A stretch of DNA of 31,246 bases from Thermogemmatispora sp042408965 (GCA_042408965.1 JBHOQN010000153.1:1-31246), one strand, 5' to 3'; shown: positions 1 through 8,268, numbered from the stretch's first letter. Numbers and translations are program-made. Notes: a model not told the origin generated them from the letters alone.

Positions 1-136
1 AGTGCCACTATTGCCTGTACCCATATGTGCCAGGATAGGCGTCTTTTAAGCAGAGCGTTGACTGGCATGATAGATGGCCTGCACGCTAAAAACTCAACAT
101 ATGACGTTTTCTATCAGGATAGACAAGGAGCATTCT

Positions 137-385
137 ATGGCCAAAGTAGACATTCACGAGACCACAAAAGCTGCACGTGACGTTCAGGAACAATATTTCC
201 GTACGACCGAGCGGCTACCAGGCGAGGTCTGGTACTGGGCAGCCCTCATCTCCATCGTCGGTTCGGCTCTGCTCTTCATCAGCGGCAAACGCGAGTGGGG
301 TCTCTTCGTCGGTCAATGGCCGCCGGCCTTCCTGCTCTTCGCCATCTTCCACAAGATCCTGCGTCCGGGGCGGAATTCGTTGTAA
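137..385 (+). CDS. small two-helix membrane protein, unknown function
   Basis: 82-residue protein that I do not recognise. The start at 137 is chosen because AAGGAG lies six bases upstream (125-130); an upstream in-frame ATG at 74 has no ribosome binding site. The first 30 residues are charged and hydrophilic and contain the segment DVQEQYFRTTERLPGEVWYW. Two hydrophobic stretches follow: about residues 32-48 (WAALISIVGSALLFISG) and 56-72 (LFVGQWPPAFLLFAIFH), joined by GKREWG. It ends in a basic tail, HKILRPGRNSL. The shape is that of a small integral membrane protein with a cytoplasmic N-terminus. It is convergent with copA, so a link to copper export is not implied. No strong promoter is visible in the 136 bases before it. 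Real gene: fairly likely. Function: unknown. Confidence 0.62.
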   Translation: MAKVDIHETTKAARDVQEQYFRTTERLPGEVWYWAALISIVGSALLFISGKREWGLFVGQWPPAFLLFAIFHKILRPGRNSL

Positions 386-423
386 GGGAGGCAGGCAAGC
401 ACGAAGCCAGACTGACAGGCGAC

Positions 424-455
424 GGACCGACAGAGCGGGCAGAGTTCGTCGGTCC
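424..455. terminator. stem-loop between convergent genes (weak terminator candidate)
   Basis: Inverted repeat GGACCGAC / GTCGGTCC, eight base pairs with a 16-base loop, in the 152 bases between the small membrane protein and the 3' end of copA. It lacks a T-tract on either side, so it is only a candidate. Nothing else is visible in this gap. Confidence 0.3.
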
Positions 456-537
456 ATCAGCCTGTTGGTGCCTCAGCCTGCCAGCGGTCTGCTACCGGAC
501 CTCAGACGCGAGCAGCCCGCCGCGGCTGTGTCGCTTC

Positions 538-2874
538 TCAGTCAGCGAGACGCCGGCCAGCGCGGCGGAGGCGCAGCGAGTTGCTCACCACCGTGACCGA
601 GGAGAGAGCCATCGCGGCAGCGGCAAAGATCGGCGCCTGCTCCCTGAGGAAGGGAATCAGCGGCGAGAGCACCGCAGTCGGAATGAGGAGGGCGTTATAG
701 GCAAAAGCCCAGAAGAGATTCTGCCTGATGGTGCGCAGTGTGGCGCGCGAGAGGGCCAGGGCCAGGGCCAGCGTATTGAGGTCGCCCTTAACCAGCACCA
801 CGTCAGCCGTTTCCAGGGCCACATCAGCACCGTTACCGACCGCGATGCCCACATCAGCCTGCGCCAGCGCAGGAGCGTCATTGATGCCATCACCGGCAAA
901 CGCCACAACGAGACCCTGCTCCTGCAGGGCCTTGACCTGGCGCGCCTTCTCCTCCGGCAGCAGGCCCGCCAGTACATGATCGGCCGCTATCCCGACCTGG
1001 GCCGCAATGGCCAGAGCGGTGCGCTGGTGATCGCCGCTCACCAGCCAGGCCTCGATCCCCTGGGTGCGCAGTCGGCGCAGCGCCTGCTCAGCACCGGGCT
1101 TCAACGTGTCGGAGACGGCCAGCAGGCCCACCAGCTCATCATCCACCGCCAGAAGCATCACCGTCTGGCCCTGCTGTTCCAGGTGCTCCAGCTCCTCCTG
1201 CAGATGCGCATAAGAGATCGCGCGCTCCTGGAAGAGACGGGGACCACCGATCAGCAGCCGCCGCTCACCTATCTGCGCCTCCAGGCCACGGCCCGGCAGC
1301 GCGGTCAGCGTCCGCACGCCCTGCTGCGCCGGGCCAGCTTCCAGCGCAAGGCCACGTGCGCGCGCACCCTCCACGATCGCCGCCGCCAGCGGATGCTCAG
1401 AGCCTTGCTCAGCCAGGGCCGCCAGTCGCAGCACCTCATCCTCACGCCAGCCGGGCAGGGCACGCACGGCCGTTAAGGTGGGTCTGCCACGGGTGAGGGT
1501 CCCCGTTTTGTCAAAGAGCACCGCCCGCACAGCTTGAAAGCGTTCCAGAGCCTCCGCACTCTTGATGAGCACACCCCGCTGCGCGCCGACACCAGTTCCC
1601 ACGATGATGGCCGTTGGCGTCGCCAGACCCAGGGCACAGGGGCAGGCCACCACCAGCACTGCCACCGCCGTCACAACGGCCCTGATCCACCCCTCAGGAC
1701 CCGCGGCCGTGGCCAGTCCCACCAGGCCCCAGCCGAACAAGGTCAGCAGGGCAATCGCCAGTACGGCCGGCACAAAGAAGCTGGAGACGCGATCAGCCAG
1801 CCGCTGAATGGGGGCTTTCGATCCCTGGGCCTGCTCCACCAGGCGGATGATGCCCGCCAGCAAGGTATCGGCCCCCACCTTTGTGGCCTGCATATACAGC
1901 AGACCTTGCTGGTTCAGGGTGGCCCCGATCAGCTCGGCCCCCTCACCTTTCTCCACAGGTAGACTCTCGCCCGTCACCATCGACTCATCCACCGTGGAGC
2001 GACCAGCGATCACCCGGCCATCCACGGGAATCTTTTCACCTGGCCGCACCAGCAGTGTATCGCCAACACGCACCTGCTCCACAGGCACCTCGATCTCACG
2101 ACCGTCGTGCAGGAGATGGGCACGCTTCGGCTGGAGACCAATCAAACGGGTGATGGCCTCACTGGCCGAGTGTCTGGCACGGGCCTCCAGATAGCGGCCC
2201 AGAGAGATGAGAGTGATAATCAGCACCGTAGTATCGTAGAAGGTGGTTCCGCCGACAACCTGTGGAAAGAAGGTGGCGAGGACACTCAGCAGGTAGGCCG
2301 CGGTAGAGCCGCTGGAAATCAGTGTATCCATCGTAGTCGCAGTGTGACGCAGATTCTTGAGAGCGTTGCGATGGAACTCCCAGCCCACGAGCGCCCAGAC
2401 GGGCGTGGTGAGCAGGAGCAGCAAGAGATTCTCACCCGCGAAGCGATCCATGAAAAACATGCTGAGCAGGACCACCGGCAGCGAGAGGGCGATGGCCAGG
2501 ATGAGCATGGCCTGCCGCCGGCGTGAGAGCGCGCGGCGCAGCCCCCCCACAGGAGCAGGCCCCTCCTGTTCTCGCGCTTCACCACGCTCGCTCACCGCCG
2601 GCAGGAGGGGCGTGGCCCGATAGCCAAGCTGCTCGACTTTCTCCAGCATGTGCGCCACATCGACCTGTCGCGGATCATATTGCACCGTGGCCTGCTCGGT
2701 GGCGAAGTTCACACTGGCCTCAACAACGCCAGGCAGACGCTGTAGCCCACGCTCGATGCGGCGGGCACACGAGGCACAGGTCATTCCTTCGAGCACCAGG
2801 GCGACACTGCCCGGCGCTCCTTCTCGCTCATCTATACGCAGCTCTTTCTGAGAGGATTGCATGTGCATGGTCAT
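538..2874 (-). CDS. copA: copper-exporting P1B-type ATPase
   Basis: Cu(+)-translocating P-type ATPase that pumps cytoplasmic copper out across the membrane. Numbering is from the upstream ATG at 2901. One N-terminal heavy-metal-associated domain carries GMTCASC (39-45). Then come about eight membrane helices, the actuator TGES (310-313), the CPC metal site in the membrane (420-422), the phosphorylation site DKTGT (464-468), the SEHP nucleotide-site motif (502-504) and GDGIND (670-675). YN (735-736) and MALSS (764-768) in the last helices are the Cu(+)-ATPase signatures, which distinguish it from Zn/Cd pumps. Length is normal for one metal-binding domain. I prefer the ATG at 2874, with GGGAG ten bases upstream; ATG at 2901 or 2868 is possible. 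A promoter with a CsoR-like operator precedes it. No csoR or copZ gene lies in this window. Confidence 0.96.
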   Translation of the reverse strand: MTMHMQSSQKELRIDEREGAPGSVALVLEGMTCASCARRIERGLQRLPGVVEASVNFATEQATVQYDPRQVDVAHMLEKVEQLGYRATPLLPAVSERGEAREQEGPAPVGGLRRALSRRRQAMLILAIALSLPVVLLSMFFMDRFAGENLLLLLLTTPVWALVGWEFHRNALKNLRHTATTMDTLISSGSTAAYLLSVLATFFPQVVGGTTFYDTTVLIITLISLGRYLEARARHSASEAITRLIGLQPKRAHLLHDGREIEVPVEQVRVGDTLLVRPGEKIPVDGRVIAGRSTVDESMVTGESLPVEKGEGAELIGATLNQQGLLYMQATKVGADTLLAGIIRLVEQAQGSKAPIQRLADRVSSFFVPAVLAIALLTLFGWGLVGLATAAGPEGWIRAVVTAVAVLVVACPCALGLATPTAIIVGTGVGAQRGVLIKSAEALERFQAVRAVLFDKTGTLTRGRPTLTAVRALPGWREDEVLRLAALAEQGSEHPLAAAIVEGARARGLALEAGPAQQGVRTLTALPGRGLEAQIGERRLLIGGPRLFQERAISYAHLQEELEHLEQQGQTVMLLAVDDELVGLLAVSDTLKPGAEQALRRLRTQGIEAWLVSGDHQRTALAIAAQVGIAADHVLAGLLPEEKARQVKALQEQGLVVAFAGDGINDAPALAQADVGIAVGNGADVALETADVVLVKGDLNTLALALALSRATLRTIRQNLFWAFAYNALLIPTAVLSPLIPFLREQAPIFAAAAMALSSVTVVSNSLRLRRAGRRLAD

Positions 2875-2906
2875 GATACGATGGCTCCCAATGATAGACA
2901 TTACCC

Positions 2907-2927
2907 ATACCCCCCCGGTAGGGGTAT
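2907..2927 (-). promoter_or_regulatory. CsoR-type copper operator of copA
   Basis: ATACCCC-N7-GGGGTAT is a perfect 7-bp inverted repeat with a G/C-rich core. On the copA strand it reads as a TACCCC...GGGGGGGTA pattern, very close to known CsoR operators (TACCC...GGGGTA). It lies just after the -10 box of the copA promoter, across the expected transcription start, where a repressor would block initiation. The expected logic is that CsoR releases the site when it binds Cu(I). Confidence 0.8.
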
Positions 2928-2931
2928 ATTC

Positions 2932-2960
2932 AGTATAGCGCAGCGCAGAGGAGATGTCAA
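2932..2960 (-). promoter_or_regulatory. sigma-A promoter of copA
   Basis: Reading the minus strand: -35 TTGACA (2955-2960), a 17-bp spacer and -10 TATACT (2932-2937). Both boxes are at or near consensus. The predicted start, near 2925, falls inside the CsoR-like operator. Confidence 0.82.
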
Positions 2961-2996
2961 GCCGCCCTCCTGCAGCGCTCAGCGGGGCGGCTGCAG
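2961..2996. promoter_or_regulatory. overlapping inverted repeats between the divergent promoters
   Basis: Two interleaved inverted repeats: GCCGCCC (2961-2967) with GGGCGGC (2985-2991), and CTGCAGC (2970-2976) with GCTGCAG (2990-2996). They sit between the copA -35 box and the -10 box of the divergent gene. This may be an operator or only a GC-rich structure; no regulator is identified. Confidence 0.35.
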
Positions 2997-3001
2997 CATG
3001 C

Positions 3002-3007
3002 TATAAT
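3002..3007 (+). promoter_or_regulatory. -10 box for the PH-domain protein gene
   Basis: Perfect TATAAT 30 bases before the start codon at 3037. No good -35 box is seen at the expected distance (about 2979-2984), so activation or an alternative contact may be needed. Confidence 0.5.
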
Positions 3008-3036
3008 GTCTGCAATATCCTGCGAGAGTCAGAGCC

Positions 3037-3720
3037 ATGGGCGATACATCACCAAGAGACGCAGCAAACGCAAAGATACTCAAACGCTTCAAAAGGCTGG
3101 AAGAGCATCTAGAGCCTGGAGAGCTTGCACTAAGAAACCAGCCCGCCATCTGGGAGAGCGAGCAGAGCGGGAGGGGCCAGGCCTGCGATGTCATCCTCAC
3201 CAACCGCCGTCTGCTTGGCTACTACCAGGTACGCATCCCACGGGAGCGGCTCTTTCTTGAAGCCCTCTCGCTTCAGGCGATCAGCACAGTCACCTTACGT
3301 GAGCGCAGCCACGATCCCCTCTTCCGCGAGCTGCTGATCAGCGCTGGAGAGCAACGGGTCTCCATTCGTGGACCTATCAAGCCACTCGAAGCGCTCTACG
3401 CAGCCCTGCGCCACGCCATAGAGGAGGCCAGAGAGCAGGGAACCGCCACGGAACTGGCTGCCGAGAGCGAGGGGGCCCGTCCGGCCACGCTCTACGGGCG
3501 GCAGGCCCTGGGCGGCTCCTTCGAGCGCTCGCCGCTAGGGATCGCCCTGCTTTTCGCCGTTGGCCTGCTGCTGGAGATCCTCGCCGCCTTCCTCTGGATC
3601 GCGGGCAACGATCTCTCGACCAGCCTGCCACCGTTTATTGCCGGCGTCGTGGCGACACTCACCGCTATCCTTGTCTATCGCCAGCAGCGCCGCGGCGGAT
3701 TCGACAGCGACAGGCGCTGA
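3037..3720 (+). CDS. bacterial PH-domain-like membrane protein
   Basis: 227 residues. The middle part resembles bacterial PH-like domains (bPH_3 type): about residues 48-130, including DVILTNRRLLGYYQV, which matches the 'vllTnkRl' core strand of that family, followed by alternating beta-like segments and a closing helix (ALYAALRHAIEEAREQ). The N-terminus is a charged helix (KILKRFKRLEEHLEPGE). The C-terminus has two hydrophobic helices (about 169-188 and 196-213) and a basic tail, YRQQRRGGFDSDRR. It is probably anchored in the membrane with the PH-like domain in the cytoplasm. The start at 3037 has only a weak ribosome binding site. It is divergent from copA with 135 bases between them, so shared regulation is conceivable but unproven. 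Family call moderate, function unknown. Confidence 0.72.
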   Translation: MGDTSPRDAANAKILKRFKRLEEHLEPGELALRNQPAIWESEQSGRGQACDVILTNRRLLGYYQVRIPRERLFLEALSLQAISTVTLRERSHDPLFRELLISAGEQRVSIRGPIKPLEALYAALRHAIEEAREQGTATELAAESEGARPATLYGRQALGGSFERSPLGIALLFAVGLLLEILAAFLWIAGNDLSTSLPPFIAGVVATLTAILVYRQQRRGGFDSDRR

Positions 3721-3771
3721 GGCAGCGAGCCGCCTGTTAGCTAGAGAGGCACGGTCTGTTAGCCAGCAACG

Positions 3772-3801
3772 TTGACACTCTCTTTTCGGGACAGGTACAA
3801 T
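3772..3801 (+). promoter_or_regulatory. sigma-A promoter of the etfB-etfA-EMO operon
   Basis: -35 TTGACA (3772-3777), 18-bp spacer, -10 TACAAT (3796-3801). The predicted start is near 3808, which leaves a leader of about 227 bases before etfB. Confidence 0.72.
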
Positions 3802-3807
3802 ACAAGA

Positions 3808-4034
3808 GGCCTGGTAGATAGCAATTGGCCTTCTCGGTCTACCCATAGAGAATCTGTGCAGGCGCAAGGCGTCCGGGGCAGCCCTCTTTCTTCAGCAACA
3901 GCCACCCTCTTCGAGGAAATGCAAAGAAGGCACAGCCGGTATTTCCTCCCTGCGAAGACGATGCTGTCGGCTCGCAGATCCACGGCAGGGTCCCGTCTTC
4001 GTCTGCACACATATAAGGATGAGGCAACAATACA
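3808..4034 (+). other. 5' leader of the etf operon
   Basis: Non-coding stretch in a gap of 314 bases. It contains an 8-bp inverted repeat CGAAGACG (3953-3960) / CGTCTTCG (3994-4001), enclosing a smaller pairing, about 13 bases before the etfB ribosome binding site (GGATGAGG, 4017-4024). It matches no riboswitch class that I recognise. Confidence 0.4.
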
Positions 4035-4820
4035 ATGAAGATGTTCGTCTGTGTCAAACAGATCCCGGACCCCAACACTGTAGAAAGCAAGCTCGATCCC
4101 ACGACGAAACGGCTCGTGCGCAGCGGGGTCTCGCTCGTCCTTGACCCTGGAGACGAAACCACGATCGCAGCGGCGATCAAACTGCGCGATAGCCTTGGCA
4201 ATAGCGAACTCACGGCGATCAGCATGGGGCCGGCGAGTGCGCAGGAGGCCTTGCGGCGTGCGCTGGCGATGGGCGTGGACCGCGCCATTCTGATCAGCGA
4301 TCCCGCGCTCGCCGGGTCAGATGCTCCCGGCACGGCGCGTGTGCTGGCAGCCGCGCTCAAGCGTGAAAGCCCCGATCTGATCTTCTGCTCCACCGAGAGC
4401 ACCGACGGCTACACCGGGATGGTGCCAGGAGCCATCGCCGAATTTCTCGGCCTGCCCCAACTCACCTTCGCACGCGAGATCAGCGTTGAGGGCACAAAAG
4501 CCACCATCAAGCGCGTGACGCAGACCGGCTACCAGGTTGTTGAAAGCCCGCTTCCCGCTGTGGTCACCATCGCTAGCGGCTCCTTTGAGGCTATTTATCC
4601 CACCATGAAGGGCATTATGGGAGCGCGCAAGAAGCCCTTCAGCCAGTTGAGCCTGAGCGATCTGGGACTCGATCCAGCTCAGGTCGGCGAGGCCGGGGCG
4701 CGTGAGCAGATTCTCTCCATAGGCAAAGCCGAGGCGCGCGCCGCCGGGCAGATCATCAAAGATGAGGGCAACGCTGCCGAGATCATTGCCGACTTCTTGC
4801 AGCGTCACCAGTTGCTCTAG
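4035..4820 (+). CDS. etfB: electron transfer flavoprotein beta subunit
   Basis: 261 residues, the usual length for EtfB/FixA. With EtfA it forms a soluble FAD-containing heterodimer that takes electrons from acyl-CoA dehydrogenases. The N-terminus MKMFVCVKQIPDPNTV is typical. The AMP/FAD-supporting segments are visible: VLDPGDETTIAAAIKL in the place of the family's 'N.yD..Ale.Al.lke' region, AISMGPASAQEALRRALAMG, and ILISDPALAGSDAPGTARVLAAAL. The EtfB signature region lies around residues 160-195 (VTQTGYQVVESPLPAVVTIASG). It is the first gene of an operon; etfA starts 14 bases after its stop. The neighbouring membrane protein and the acyl-CoA dehydrogenase at 9660-10817 suggest a role in fatty or branched-chain acyl-CoA oxidation. 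Confidence 0.95.
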   Translation: MKMFVCVKQIPDPNTVESKLDPTTKRLVRSGVSLVLDPGDETTIAAAIKLRDSLGNSELTAISMGPASAQEALRRALAMGVDRAILISDPALAGSDAPGTARVLAAALKRESPDLIFCSTESTDGYTGMVPGAIAEFLGLPQLTFAREISVEGTKATIKRVTQTGYQVVESPLPAVVTIASGSFEAIYPTMKGIMGARKKPFSQLSLSDLGLDPAQVGEAGAREQILSIGKAEARAAGQIIKDEGNAAEIIADFLQRHQLL

Positions 4821-4834
4821 GAGGAGTGCAGGTC

Positions 4835-5806
4835 ATGTCAAAAACTATCTGGGTACTGGTCGAAATTGAGGATGGCCGGCCCGCCCGCCCGTCGCTTGAG
4901 ACGCTGAGCAAGGCCGCACAACTGGGCCGCGCCGAGGCCATTGTGCTTGGCGCCGCGGCCGCGAGCGTGGCCCCGACCCTGGGCGAGTTCGGCGCGGAAA
5001 AGGTCTACGCGCACAGCGACGCCACCTACGACACCTACCTGACGCTCCCCGCCGTCGATACGATCAGTGAACTGCTGAGTCGGCAACAGCCCGATCTTCT
5101 GCTCTTCCCCACCACCTACGATGTGCGCGACATCGCCGCACGCCTGAGCGCACGCCACAACCTGGGCCTGATCACCGATGCCACCGACCTGCGCTACGAA
5201 GGGGAGACACTGCAGGTCACGGTCCCCTGGGGTGGCGAAAATGTGGTCATCGCCACGCATCCCTACCAGGGACCAGGCATCGTGCTGGCACGCCCCAAGG
5301 CCTTCGCAGTCGAGCGCTTCGAGGGACGCACGGCCGAAGTGGAACAGCTCTCCATCACCCTCAAGGCTGAGTCGCAGCAGATGAAAGTCCTCGACAGGGT
5401 GGAGGTGCAGAGCGACGGCCCGGCCCTGGAAGATGCCAGCATCATCGTCAGCGGCGGTCGCGGCCTTGGCAAACCCGAGAACTATCAGCTCGTCGAAGCC
5501 CTGGCGAGTGCCCTCGGCGGCGCTCCGGGAGCCACGCGCGCCATCGTCGACGCTGGATGGAAGCCCTACAGCTACCAGATCGGCCAGACCGGCAAAACGG
5601 TGAAACCCACGCTCTATATTGCCTGCGGCATCAGCGGAGCGATTCAGCACCTGGCAGGCATGAAAGGCTCCAAATACATCATCGCAATTAACAAAGACGA
5701 GCATGCGCCGATCTTCTCGGTAGCGGACCTGGGTGTCGTTGGCGATGTGCTGACGATCCTGCCCAGGCTGACTGAGGAAGTGAAGCGACGTAAGTCGCAA
5801 CTCTAG
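4835..5806 (+). CDS. etfA: electron transfer flavoprotein alpha subunit
   Basis: 323 residues from the ATG at 4835, which has AGGAGG ten bases upstream (4819-4824); a GTG at 4826 is less likely. The N-terminal half is the alpha/beta adenine-nucleotide-like domain. The C-terminal third is the FAD domain, starting at IIVSGGRGLGKPENY and continuing with GATRAIVDAGW, the flavin-contacting QIGQTGKTVKPTLYIACG, SGAIQHLAGM and the closing IAINKDEHAPIFSVADLGVVGD. All are hallmarks of EtfA/FixB. It passes electrons to the membrane oxidoreductase encoded immediately downstream. No residues are missing and the gene looks intact. Confidence 0.96.
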   Translation: MSKTIWVLVEIEDGRPARPSLETLSKAAQLGRAEAIVLGAAAASVAPTLGEFGAEKVYAHSDATYDTYLTLPAVDTISELLSRQQPDLLLFPTTYDVRDIAARLSARHNLGLITDATDLRYEGETLQVTVPWGGENVVIATHPYQGPGIVLARPKAFAVERFEGRTAEVEQLSITLKAESQQMKVLDRVEVQSDGPALEDASIIVSGGRGLGKPENYQLVEALASALGGAPGATRAIVDAGWKPYSYQIGQTGKTVKPTLYIACGISGAIQHLAGMKGSKYIIAINKDEHAPIFSVADLGVVGDVLTILPRLTEEVKRRKSQL

Positions 5807-5873
5807 AGAGAAGGGTGCGGTGGAGCAACACTGGCAGCGTTGCCGGGGTTCCACCGCCTCACGGGAGGTTGTT

Positions 5874-8003
5874 ATGGCACCCCCTGCGATTTCACCAACC
5901 GGAGGGTGGATCGGTACAGCCATCTTCGCGGTGATCTTTCTGGCCGCGCTGACCCTCTTCGGCCTGCGAGCAGGGCAGCTCATCGCTCTGCTGGTGAAGG
6001 CCCGTCGCGAGAATCGTACCGATCATCTGGAAGATCGCATTGGAGACTTCTTGCTGGTTGTTCTGGGTCAGAGCGGCGTGCTCCGCGATCCGCTTCCCGG
6101 CCTGGCGCACTTCTTCACCTTCTGGGGCTTCATTATCATCCAGTTCGGGTTGCTCAATCTGATTCTGGGGGCCTTCAATGGCTCGCTGCCACTGATCGGC
6201 CACGATCACACCTTTGCGGCTCTGCTGGACCTCTTCGTCCTCTTTGTGCTGGTCTCGCTGGTGATCTTCGCCATTCGGCGCGGCATCGTTCGCCCGCGGC
6301 AGCTTTCGAGCGCCCTGCACGGTCCCTGGGACGGCTTCATCATTCTGGGCTTCATCTTCCTCGTGTTGCTCACCCTGGCGCTGGTCGAGACCTTCGGCTT
6401 CGCGGCCAGCCACGGCGAGGAGTGGTCGCTGATCGGCTCCTGGTCTGGTCCCTGGTTCAATAGCCTGGGCACGACGACGAACACGGGCCTCTACCGCATC
6501 TTCTGGTGGGCCCATATCCTGACAGTGCTGAGTTTTCTGGTCTATCTGCCCGGCTCAAAGCACCTGCATCTGATGGCCACGCCCTTCAACGTCTTTTTCC
6601 GCAACTACGGTCCCAGAGGGGCGTTGCCGCTGCTGGAAAACCTGGAAGAGCGGGAGGACTACGGTGTCTCCAGGGCCGAGCAGTTCACCTGGAAGCAGCT
6701 CCTCGACGGCTACGCCTGTACGGAGTGCGGACGCTGCAATACGGTCTGCCCCGCCAGCAACACCGGCAAGCCGCTTTTCCCTAAGGAGATCATCCTGGGG
6801 GTCAAAGAGTCTCTGCTGGAGCGCCGCCACGAGATTCTGGGAGCGCAGAACCTCTATACCAGGCTGACGATCGCCGATGTGCGCGGCGGCAACGGCCACG
6901 GCGAAGCTCAGCCGATGGTTGGCGGAGTGATCAGCACGGAGGCGCTCTGGGCCTGCACCACCTGTAGTGCCTGTATGGAGATCTGCCCGGTCTCGATCGA
7001 GCACGTGCCGAAGATCGTTGATATGCGGCGTCATCTGGTGATGGAGGAGAGCGAATTCCCCGCGGAGGTGACCTCGCTCTTTAACAATATCGAGCGCAAC
7101 GCCAATCCGTGGGAGATCAGCAACGACCGCCGCGCCGAATGGGCTGCCGGCCTGGATGTCCCGCTGATGGCTGAGAATCCCTCGGCTGAGGTGCTCTACT
7201 GGGTCGGCTGTATGGGCTCCTTTGATCAGCGTAACCGCCAGGTGGCGACAGCCGTGGTCAAGATCCTCAAGGCTGCCGGTGTCAACTTCGCGATCCTCGG
7301 TCCCGAGGAGTCCTGTACGGGTGATCCCGCCCGCCGCATCGGCAACGAATATCTCTGGCAGATGATGGCCCAGCAGAATATCGAGGTCCTCAACAGCTAC
7401 GGTTTCAACACGGCTGAGAGCCAGAGCAATGGCCACGGCCTGCCCGCTCAGGCCAGGCAGGCACGCACGATTATCACAGCCTGCCCGCACTGCTTCAATA
7501 CGATCAAGAATGAGTACCCGCAGCTCGGTGGCCACTACGAGGTGATCCACCACAGCGTCTTTATCGAGCGCCTCATTCATGAGGGACGTCTGGCGCTGCC
7601 GGAGAGCTTCGATCAGCGCAAGCTGACCTACCATGATCCCTGCTACATCGGGCGCTACAACGGCGTCTACGACGAGCCGCGGCGCGTGCTGACGGTGCTG
7701 AATAGCAATGGGGTGACGGAGATGCGCCGCAACCGCAACAAGAGTTTCTGCTGCGGCGGCGGTGGCGGCCGCGCCTGGATGGAGGAGAAGATCGGCAAAC
7801 GGGTCAACCAGACGCGCGTGAACGAGGCTCTGGAGACAAAGGCTGAAGTGCTGGCAGCCGCCTGCCCCTTCTGTATCACCATGTTTGAGGACGGCGTGAA
7901 GGGCGTCGAGGCTGAGGAGCGCCTGCAGGTGGAGGACATCGCCGAGATCGTGGCGCGCGCCATCGAGGCAGTCCCCGCACCCGCTGCCCAGACAAGACAC
8001 TAA
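5874..8003 (+). CDS. ETF:menaquinone oxidoreductase-type membrane iron-sulfur protein (EMO / HdrD-like)
   Basis: 709 residues from the ATG at 5874 (GGGAGG five bases upstream). The N-terminal 240 residues hold five to six helices with histidines in or near them (LAHFFTFWGF, WWAHILTVL, SKHLHLM), resembling the haem-b-binding nitrate reductase gamma-like domain. Two [4Fe-4S] motifs follow, CTECGRCNTVCP (282-293) and CTTCSACMEICP (361-372). Two CCG domains of the heterodisulfide reductase type come next: C446, C481 and CPHC (537-540), then C590, CC (626-627) and CPFC (664-667). This layout is that of membrane EtfAB:menaquinone oxidoreductases, which move electrons from reduced ETF into the quinone pool. 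Its position directly after etfA supports this. It is not the flavin-containing FixC-type ETF-QO. A terminator follows. Confidence 0.9.
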   Translation: MAPPAISPTGGWIGTAIFAVIFLAALTLFGLRAGQLIALLVKARRENRTDHLEDRIGDFLLVVLGQSGVLRDPLPGLAHFFTFWGFIIIQFGLLNLILGAFNGSLPLIGHDHTFAALLDLFVLFVLVSLVIFAIRRGIVRPRQLSSALHGPWDGFIILGFIFLVLLTLALVETFGFAASHGEEWSLIGSWSGPWFNSLGTTTNTGLYRIFWWAHILTVLSFLVYLPGSKHLHLMATPFNVFFRNYGPRGALPLLENLEEREDYGVSRAEQFTWKQLLDGYACTECGRCNTVCPASNTGKPLFPKEIILGVKESLLERRHEILGAQNLYTRLTIADVRGGNGHGEAQPMVGGVISTEALWACTTCSACMEICPVSIEHVPKIVDMRRHLVMEESEFPAEVTSLFNNIERNANPWEISNDRRAEWAAGLDVPLMAENPSAEVLYWVGCMGSFDQRNRQVATAVVKILKAAGVNFAILGPEESCTGDPARRIGNEYLWQMMAQQNIEVLNSYGFNTAESQSNGHGLPAQARQARTIITACPHCFNTIKNEYPQLGGHYEVIHHSVFIERLIHEGRLALPESFDQRKLTYHDPCYIGRYNGVYDEPRRVLTVLNSNGVTEMRRNRNKSFCCGGGGGRAWMEEKIGKRVNQTRVNEALETKAEVLAAACPFCITMFEDGVKGVEAEERLQVEDIAEIVARAIEAVPAPAAQTRH

Positions 8004-8026
8004 TTCTCTCCTCCATGTTCCTTCCC

Positions 8027-8060
8027 AGGGGAGGTGCTTCGTCACCTCCCCTCTCTTTTT
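8027..8060 (+). terminator. intrinsic terminator of the etf operon
   Basis: Perfect 10-bp stem AGGGGAGGTG / CACCTCCCCT with a six-base loop CTTCGT, followed by CTCTTTTT. It lies 23 bases after the stop codon of the EMO gene. Confidence 0.92.
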
Positions 8061-8117
8061 GTCTCCCCCACAGTGTTAGAAATTTGTAAGAAAACCGCTA
8101 ATAAACCGTAATATGAC

Positions 8118-8146
8118 TTGACATTTTTTGTGAGATGAGTTATACT
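8118..8146 (+). promoter_or_regulatory. sigma-A promoter of the hsp20 gene
   Basis: -35 TTGACA (8118-8123), 17-bp spacer, -10 TATACT (8141-8146). The predicted start is near 8153, giving a leader of roughly 148 bases. No CIRCE element (TTAGCACTC-N9-GAGTGCTAA) is present, so HrcA control at this site is unlikely. Confidence 0.82.
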
Positions 8147-8178
8147 ATGGCCGGACGAACGAAAGAGCGATGCTGGCA

Positions 8179-8268
8179 GGGCGCCCGGCCCCTCCCTCTG
8201 CTGCGCCGGCCTGGCGCCCCGAGCGATACACCAGAAGAAACAATATTGCCTGCCTGGAAGACAGGCAG
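8179..8268 (+). promoter_or_regulatory. structured 5' leader of hsp20 (possible thermosensor)
   Basis: Hairpin 1: GGGCGCC-C-GGCC (8179-8190) pairs with GGCC-T-GGCGCCC (8208-8219) around a 17-base loop that starts with CCTCCC. Hairpin 2: CTGCCTG (8250-8256) pairs with CAGGCAG (8262-8268) around GAAGA. The CCTCC of the first loop could pair with the GGAGG of the ribosome binding site (8285-8289). That is only five pairs, so temperature control is speculation. Confidence 0.35.

Noticed and set aside
295..1476. 393-residue open frame on the plus strand opposite copA
   Set aside because: It is antisense to well-conserved CopA motifs and is rich in Arg/Gln/His, as expected for a mirror frame in GC-rich DNA. 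No ribosome binding site or family match.
6555..8045. 496-residue open frame on the minus strand opposite the EMO gene
   Set aside because: Shadow frame of a gene with clear [4Fe-4S] and CCG motifs. It also crosses the terminator at 8027-8060.
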